A stretch of DNA of 64,000 nucleotides from Candidatus Eremiobacteraceae bacterium. Its GTDB lineage: Bacteria > Vulcanimicrobiota > Vulcanimicrobiia > Eremiobacterales > Eremiobacteraceae. Location: positions 1-64,000 of the forward strand of contig DATGJI010000024.1 in NCBI GenBank assembly GCA_035295225.1. Reading direction: 5' to 3'. Below are positions 59,412-64,000 of the stretch, piece by piece; position 1 is the stretch's first letter; every line of letters begins with the position of its first letter. The position numbers and the translations under genes are program-made. Under the pieces are notes generated by a model. That model saw only the letters and a program-made list of their open reading frames with translations, was not told the DNA's origin and ran no database searches.

Positions 59412-59472
59412 GTGTAGGCGGACCTTTATGGTCCGCCGGCATGTGGTGTAGGGCGGACCTTTATGGTCCGCC
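59412..59472 (+). repeat. Tandem half-copies of the dispersed double-hairpin palindrome
   Basis: Two half-elements in the same orientation, at 59412-59437 and 59446-59472, each containing GGCGGACC-TTTAT-GGTCCGCC with a GTGTAG prefix. The 54-bp copies elsewhere have the two halves inverted; here they are direct. It begins 5 bases after the stop of the NiCoT-like gene, so it may serve as its terminator hairpin pair. Confidence 0.9.
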
Positions 59473-59565
59473 GCTGCGCAATCAAATCGCGCCCACCATC
59501 CCCTGCCAAATATTGAGCCAGCGGGGGAAAAGGTCCACAACTCTACTTGGTCGGATTGAGAGGCG

Positions 59566-62500
59566 ATGCAATATCTCGGCGGACGTGTCGTCTACTCGGC
59601 AACCGATCTCTACAATTACCTGGAGTGCGGCCACCTCATCGCGCTCGAACGGCAAGTCGCGCTTGGGCAGCTCGGCCGCCCAGAACGTGATCCGCAGGCC
59701 GCGCTCGTCGCCGACAAGGGTCTCCTACACGAACAGCGCTATCTAGAAGCGCTGCGCGGTGAGCATGAGATCGTCGAAATCGAACAAGCGGAGAACACGC
59801 GCGAAGCGATCGAGCGTGCGGCCGCTGAGACCATCGCCGCGATGGAGCGCGGCGATCATGTCATCTACCAAGGCACGTTCTTTGACGGCGAATTCCTCGG
59901 GCGCACGGACTTTCTGCTGCGCGTTGAGACGCCAAGCGAACGCTGGCCGTGGAGCTACGAAGTCGCTGACACGAAGCTTTCGCTTCACGATAAGCCGTAT
60001 TTCATCATACAGCTCTGCCATTACAGCGAACACGTCGCGCGCGTGCAGGGGCGCACTCCGGAGCACATGCACATCGTACTCGGCGACTTGAAACAGAAAC
60101 GCTTCCGCGTCGACGACTTCGCGGCGTATTATCGTCACTTGAAGGCGTCGTTCTTGAGCAGCGGCGCCCGTGCAGACGCCTATCCGTTCAAATGCGAACA
60201 CTGCAATATCTGCGATTGGTCGGCTCGCTGCGAACAGCAGCGCTTGGACGACGACCACCTGAGCATTGTCGCCCGAATGCGGCGGGATCAGATCAAGAAA
60301 TTCGAGTCGGCCGGAATCGCAAGAGTCGCAGCCCTTGCGTCTGCAGAGTCGTCGCGGCCCCAAGGACTCAACGATGTCACCTTCGACCGCCTGCGCCGGC
60401 AGGCGGCGCTGCAAGTGCGCGGGCGAGAATCGGGCGATTATCACTACGAATTCCTCGACCACCGTCCCGTCGAAGGTTTCGGGCTCATACCGATGCCGGC
60501 GCAGGGCGACGTCTTTTTCGATATGGAGGGCGACCCGCTTTTCGAGATCGGCGTCGGACTTGAGTACCTCTTCGGTTGCTATTGCCCCGATGACGCCATT
60601 CCGTTTCGCCCATTTTGGGGAACAAGTCGCGCAGACGAAAAATCGGCGTTTGAGCGCTGCGTCGACTTTCTCATGGAGAGGCGCGAACAATATCCGGCGA
60701 TGCATGTCTACCACTATGCGCCGTACGAGAAGACCGCGCTTCAGAAACTCGCGCAACGCCATGCCACGCGCGAAGAAGAAGTAGACGCGTTGCTTCGCGG
60801 CGAGGTGCTCGTCGATCTCTTCGCCGTCGTCCGCCAAGCTATGTTGATCTCGCAGTCGAGCTACTCGATCAAAGACCTCGAGCCATTTTACGGCATGACC
60901 AGGAACACCGACGTGCGGCGCGGCGGCGACTCGATCGTCATGTTCGAAACATGGCTTAACGATCAGTCGAAGACCGAGATACTGACGGATATCGAGCGCT
61001 ACAACGAGCAGGATTGCCGATCGACGTTTCTGCTGCGCGAGTGGCTGCTACAACTGCGCGGCGAGTATCAGATGCGGCGCGGCATCGAGCTTGCGTTCCG
61101 TCCGCTTCGCCGTGAAGGTGAGCCGTGCCACGCAGTACCGGTCGAAGGATGCAAAGAGTGCGCACGGCGCGCTAAGGAACAGCGAGAGGAAGCGAAGATC
61201 TCGGCGGATCAAAACGCTCTGCTCGCGCGGGAACACGACCGCACCGCGCAACTTCTGGCCCATCTGCTTTCGTACCATCGCCGCGAAGCGAAGCCCGCGT
61301 GGTGGGCTTACTACGATCGCTGCGAAAACACCGACGAGCTTCTCGAGTTCGACAAAGAAGCGATCGGCGGGTTGGAACTGAGCGCCGAGATCAGCCCGTA
61401 CAAAGAGCCGGGCGCGCACAATTTGGTGTACACGTATACCTTTCCCGAACAGCTCCATCACGTCGGAGACAACCCGCACGATCCGTTCACGAGGAAGCGC
61501 GCCGGCCAAGTCGTCAGCATCGACGAAGAAAGGAACGTGCTCGAGCTCAAGCGTGGGGGCACGCTTGACGAAGCCAGGAACGTCACCGCGTTGATTCCGA
61601 GCGGTCCGATCAAGACCAAAGAGCAGACCGGGTCGCTTGCGCGCATCGCGGCCGCGTACTTGAAAGGTTCGATCGGCGCGCAGTACCCGGTAGCGCTTGA
61701 CATCTTGCACAAGTCGTATCCGCGCCTATCCGGCCGTCGCGGGGGCGACACGATACAGCCGGCCGTCGTAGCGGCGGAGAGCGTCTTCGACATCGTCAGC
61801 GCCCTCGATCACAGCTATCTTTTCGTGCAGGGGCCGCCGGGCACGGGCAAAACGCGCATAGGCGCGCGCGTGATTGCGAAGCTCATCGCCGGCGGCCGCA
61901 CCGTCGGCGTGATGGCGAACAGTCACAAAGCGATTCACAATCTGCTTCACGCGATCGAGGCCGTCGCACAGGTTGAGAAGATCCCGTTGCGCGGCATCCA
62001 CAAGCACAGCAAGCAGAACACCGGTTCGGAATATCAGTCACAGCTCGACCGGCCGATGATCGAGAGCGACGACGACAACGCCGCGAGCCAAAGCGGCAGC
62101 CACAATCTGGTATCGGGCACCACGTGGCTCTTTGCCCGGGAAGAGATGGCCGAGCGGGTAGATTATCTCTTCATCGACGAGGCGGGCCAGATCTCGTTGG
62201 CCGACGCGATAGCGGTTTCCCCAAGTGCGCGCAATGTCGTCTTCCTCGGCGATCCGATGCAGCTCGCGCAAGTGAGCATGGGCACGCATCCGGAGAGCGC
62301 CGGGACTTCGGTGCTGGAGCATCTTCTTGGCGACGCCGCAACCGTGGCGGAGAATCGCGGCATCTTGCTCGACACGTCGTTTCGCATGCATCCGCAGATC
62401 TGCGGCTTCATCTCCTCGGTGTTCTACGACGGCCGGCTCAAATCCGATCCGCTCACGGCGAGCAACGGCGTGGAGTCACCCGGTCTGACGGGCGCGGGCC

Positions 62501-63057
62501 TGCGCTTCATCGAGATCGAGCATGTCGGCAACACGCGTGAATCGATCGAAGAAGCCGAACGCATCGTGCGCGAGGTCGATCTCTTGCTGCGCGGCACGGT
62601 CACACGCAAGGACGAACCGGCGAGGCGCCTCGGCACGAAAGATATTCTCGTGGTCACGCCCTACAACGCGCAACGCAAACGCATCGCCGGACTTCTGAAG
62701 GCCGCCGGCCATGCCGGCGTTCAGGTCGGCACGGTCGACAAATTCCAAGGGCAAGAGGCGCCTGTGGTGTTCTATTCGATGGCCACGTCGAGCGGCGACG
62801 ACATCCCGCGGACCATGGAATTTCTCTTTGAGAGGAACCGCTTCAACGTTGCGGTATCGCGCGCTCAGTGCATGAGCGTCGTGGTCTGTTCTCCAAGACT
62901 TCTCGACGTGCGCTGCCGTCATACCGAACAGATCGCTCTCGTCAACTTGCTGTGCCGCTACGCCGAGGCGGCCGGCGAGCAGCATATGCCGAATCCGGCC
63001 AAGATCCAAGCGGAACGCGCAGGTGAGCGTCGGACGAGCGTGCGAACGGTGCGGTGA
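59566..63057 (+). CDS. TM0106-type RecB-like nuclease fused to RNase H-like and superfamily 1 helicase domains
   Basis: An 1163-residue protein. Residues 1-230: RecB-like nuclease region with C21 (LECGHL), D115 (GRTDFLL), D135 and K137 (EVADTKLS), and a cysteine cluster C210, C213, C216 and C222 (CEHCNICDWSARC), which could form an Fe-S or zinc site with C21. Residues about 315-510: RNase H-like domain (FFDMEGDPL near 317; YNEQDCRSTFLLREW near 485). Residues about 730-1140: SF1 helicase (GPPGTGKT near 756; DEAGQ near 870; TVDKFQGQEAPVVFYS). This is the layout of TM0106-type proteins with a putative role in DNA or RNA processing. Start ATG 59566 is preceded by GAGAGGCG. Confidence 0.92.
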   Translation: MQYLGGRVVYSATDLYNYLECGHLIALERQVALGQLGRPERDPQAALVADKGLLHEQRYLEALRGEHEIVEIEQAENTREAIERAAAETIAAMERGDHVIYQGTFFDGEFLGRTDFLLRVETPSERWPWSYEVADTKLSLHDKPYFIIQLCHYSEHVARVQGRTPEHMHIVLGDLKQKRFRVDDFAAYYRHLKASFLSSGARADAYPFKCEHCNICDWSARCEQQRLDDDHLSIVARMRRDQIKKFESAGIARVAALASAESSRPQGLNDVTFDRLRRQAALQVRGRESGDYHYEFLDHRPVEGFGLIPMPAQGDVFFDMEGDPLFEIGVGLEYLFGCYCPDDAIPFRPFWGTSRADEKSAFERCVDFLMERREQYPAMHVYHYAPYEKTALQKLAQRHATREEEVDALLRGEVLVDLFAVVRQAMLISQSSYSIKDLEPFYGMTRNTDVRRGGDSIVMFETWLNDQSKTEILTDIERYNEQDCRSTFLLREWLLQLRGEYQMRRGIELAFRPLRREGEPCHAVPVEGCKECARRAKEQREEAKISADQNALLAREHDRTAQLLAHLLSYHRREAKPAWWAYYDRCENTDELLEFDKEAIGGLELSAEISPYKEPGAHNLVYTYTFPEQLHHVGDNPHDPFTRKRAGQVVSIDEERNVLELKRGGTLDEARNVTALIPSGPIKTKEQTGSLARIAAAYLKGSIGAQYPVALDILHKSYPRLSGRRGGDTIQPAVVAAESVFDIVSALDHSYLFVQGPPGTGKTRIGARVIAKLIAGGRTVGVMANSHKAIHNLLHAIEAVAQVEKIPLRGIHKHSKQNTGSEYQSQLDRPMIESDDDNAASQSGSHNLVSGTTWLFAREEMAERVDYLFIDEAGQISLADAIAVSPSARNVVFLGDPMQLAQVSMGTHPESAGTSVLEHLLGDAATVAENRGILLDTSFRMHPQICGFISSVFYDGRLKSDPLTASNGVESPGLTGAGLRFIEIEHVGNTRESIEEAERIVREVDLLLRGTVTRKDEPARRLGTKDILVVTPYNAQRKRIAGLLKAAGHAGVQVGTVDKFQGQEAPVVFYSMATSSGDDIPRTMEFLFERNRFNVAVSRAQCMSVVVCSPRLLDVRCRHTEQIALVNLLCRYAEAAGEQHMPNPAKIQAERAGERRTSVRTVR

Positions 63058-63073
63058 GGGAGGGCATTTATCC

Positions 63074-63712
63074 ATGACTCAATTTCTTGCTGCCGTCGTC
63101 GTGGCCGCAGCGGCCACCATGGCGCCGATGACACATTCTTCCATGACCGGCTCGATGCCGCAGCCAAAACCGAATGCGACGGAGACCGCGTTCATCCAGA
63201 GCGTGAGCGCGAGGCTTCTCGCTGCGTATCCCACGGTCCAGCAGGCCACAGCCGCGGGTTACATCCGCATGACCAAGCTCGAAAGCGATAACACGTACGT
63301 CTATTCGACGATGACCTACACGAAGATCGACCGCCTCCACCCGAATTTCTTGTGGTACGATCGCAACGGGAAGCTCGTCGGTCTCGACTATGAGTACCCG
63401 AAGTCGTCATGGCCCACGTTCCCCGGCACTTCCGTGTATCCGGTGATGGCCTCGCGCTGGGTCACGATCCCCCAGCACATGCACTTCGCATACCAAGTCG
63501 GATCCGGTCCCGTGCAAACCCGCGGATGGAAAGCACTGCCGAATCTTCGCGGCGACGTCATAACCGCAAAGGAACTCACCGACGACGGGCTCCTGCCGAA
63601 AGGCGCCAAGCTCATCTGGGCACACTTCCACCCGACGTGCTGGGATCTCGGATTCTGGCTCGTGCCCAATCCGAATGGCGCGTTTGCGGACCTCGATCCA
63701 GCGGTGAAATGA
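63074..63712 (+). CDS. Exported hypothetical protein
   Basis: A 212-residue protein with signal peptide (MTQFLAAVVVAAAATMAPMTHS). The mature part shows RLLAAYPTVQQATAAGYIRMTKLE, DNTYVYSTMTYTK, FLWYDRNGKLVGLDYEYPKSSWP, and WAHFHPTCWDLGFWLVPNPNGAFAD, with several His residues (HMHFAYQ, HFHPTCWDL) that could bind metal. I do not recognise a named family. ATG 63074. It starts 17 bases after the nuclease-helicase gene. Confidence 0.75.
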   Translation: MTQFLAAVVVAAAATMAPMTHSSMTGSMPQPKPNATETAFIQSVSARLLAAYPTVQQATAAGYIRMTKLESDNTYVYSTMTYTKIDRLHPNFLWYDRNGKLVGLDYEYPKSSWPTFPGTSVYPVMASRWVTIPQHMHFAYQVGSGPVQTRGWKALPNLRGDVITAKELTDDGLLPKGAKLIWAHFHPTCWDLGFWLVPNPNGAFADLDPAVK

Positions 63713-63737
63713 CGCCCGCGGCTCAATCGTTGCAAGA

Positions 63738-64000
63738 ATGATGAAACAGGTGCTCCTGGCGGTGGCAGCCGTCGTCGCGATCGCGGCGGCGGCGCCGCAG
63801 CCTTCGTCGTCTCCCACCCCGGTCGTACCATCCGCGCTCACCATCTTCGAAACGGCGCAGCGCGTGGCGCGCAACAACCCCGATCCCCCCTACATGTCCT
63901 ATCAGATGCACGAGATCTTCGTGCACCACGGCAAGCCGTTCACATACGACTATCGAGTCTGGTATCGCTCCGACGGCAAAGGACTCATGCAGGACCTCGC
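63738..64000 (+). CDS. Exported protein, truncated by the window end
   Basis: A frame starting ATG 63738 (or 63741) runs open to the last base, giving 87 residues. It has a signal peptide (QVLLAVAAVVAIAAAAPQP), a Ser/Pro stretch, then a domain with ETAQRVARNNPDPPYMSYQM and EIFVHHGKPFTYDYRVWYR. It lies 25 bases after the preceding exported protein, so both may be cotranscribed. The rest is outside the window, so no family assignment is made. Confidence 0.75.
   Translation, partial: MMKQVLLAVAAVVAIAAAAPQPSSSPTPVVPSALTIFETAQRVARNNPDPPYMSYQMHEIFVHHGKPFTYDYRVWYRSDGKGLMQDL

Noticed and set aside
1-64000. CRISPR array, insertion sequence or integrase
   Set aside because: No regularly spaced direct repeats with unique spacers, no transposase or recombinase motif, and no target-site duplication were seen; the recurring hairpins are short and lack such genes.

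Overview
The window is a stretch of a GC-rich bacterial chromosome. It opens with the 3' end of a 23S rRNA gene and a 5S rRNA gene and then runs through about 60 kb of densely packed, mostly single-gene or two- to three-gene units on both strands. A TonB-dependent receptor and a putative outer-membrane barrel point to a diderm cell. The abundance of exported beta-propeller lipoproteins, two sedolisin (S53) acid peptidases, GTG starts and SARP/AraC/ToxR-like regulators would fit Candidatus Eremiobacterota (WPS-2) or a similar acid-soil lineage. That placement is an inference from gene content only; no 16S is present.

Layout. 1-430: rRNA operon end and its terminator. 0.6-4.0 kb: duplicated exported protein, DUF4760-like membrane protein, CxxC protein, Uma2 nuclease, SDR. 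4.1-6.2 kb: family 1 glycosidase interrupted by a substrate-binding-protein module whose halves are in swapped order. 6.3-11.6 kb: ArsR/AHSA1 operon, propeller lipoprotein, secreted M91-like zincin, glycine-rich repeat surface protein. 11.8-18.9 kb: giant SARP/STAND regulator followed by two S53 peptidases with a 43-codon zinc-knuckle gene between them. 19-31.6 kb: PQQ-like propeller, copper-amine-oxidase-N protein, MsrA, GAF/fRMsr-like protein, DUF72, GH10 xylanase, PEBP, SDR39U1-SRPBCC fusion, a 32-residue peptide gene, a branched-chain-type binding lipoprotein. 31.5-41 kb: family 5 binding protein, MFS, cupredoxin, a large exported protein, MOSC, proline dehydrogenase and small exported proteins. 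41-51.5 kb: TonB receptor, fumarase, 3-hydroxyisobutyrate-dehydrogenase-like enzyme, ToxR-like TPR regulator, a three-gene dehydrogenase/dehydrogenase/cupin operon. 51.6-64 kb: secreted metzincin, a frameshifted SEC-C gene, AraC-redoxin-barrel-NiCoT-like genes, a large TM0106-type nuclease-helicase, and a truncated exported gene at the edge.

How it fits together. Secretion and extracellular degradation dominate: two S53 peptidases, an M91-like zincin, a metzincin, a GH10 xylanase and a GH1 enzyme, plus several solute-binding proteins with no permease or ATPase gene nearby. That would fit a heterotroph living on polymers and peptides. Small metabolic units (fumarase, proline dehydrogenase, polyol-type dehydrogenases) and oxidative-stress repair (MsrA, GAF/fRMsr-like protein, redoxin) lie between them. 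Gene 3' ends carry at least three families of recurring hairpins. One of them shows compensatory base changes in its arms, a sign that the structure itself is maintained. The most unusual single gene is the GH1 enzyme with the permuted binding-protein insertion.
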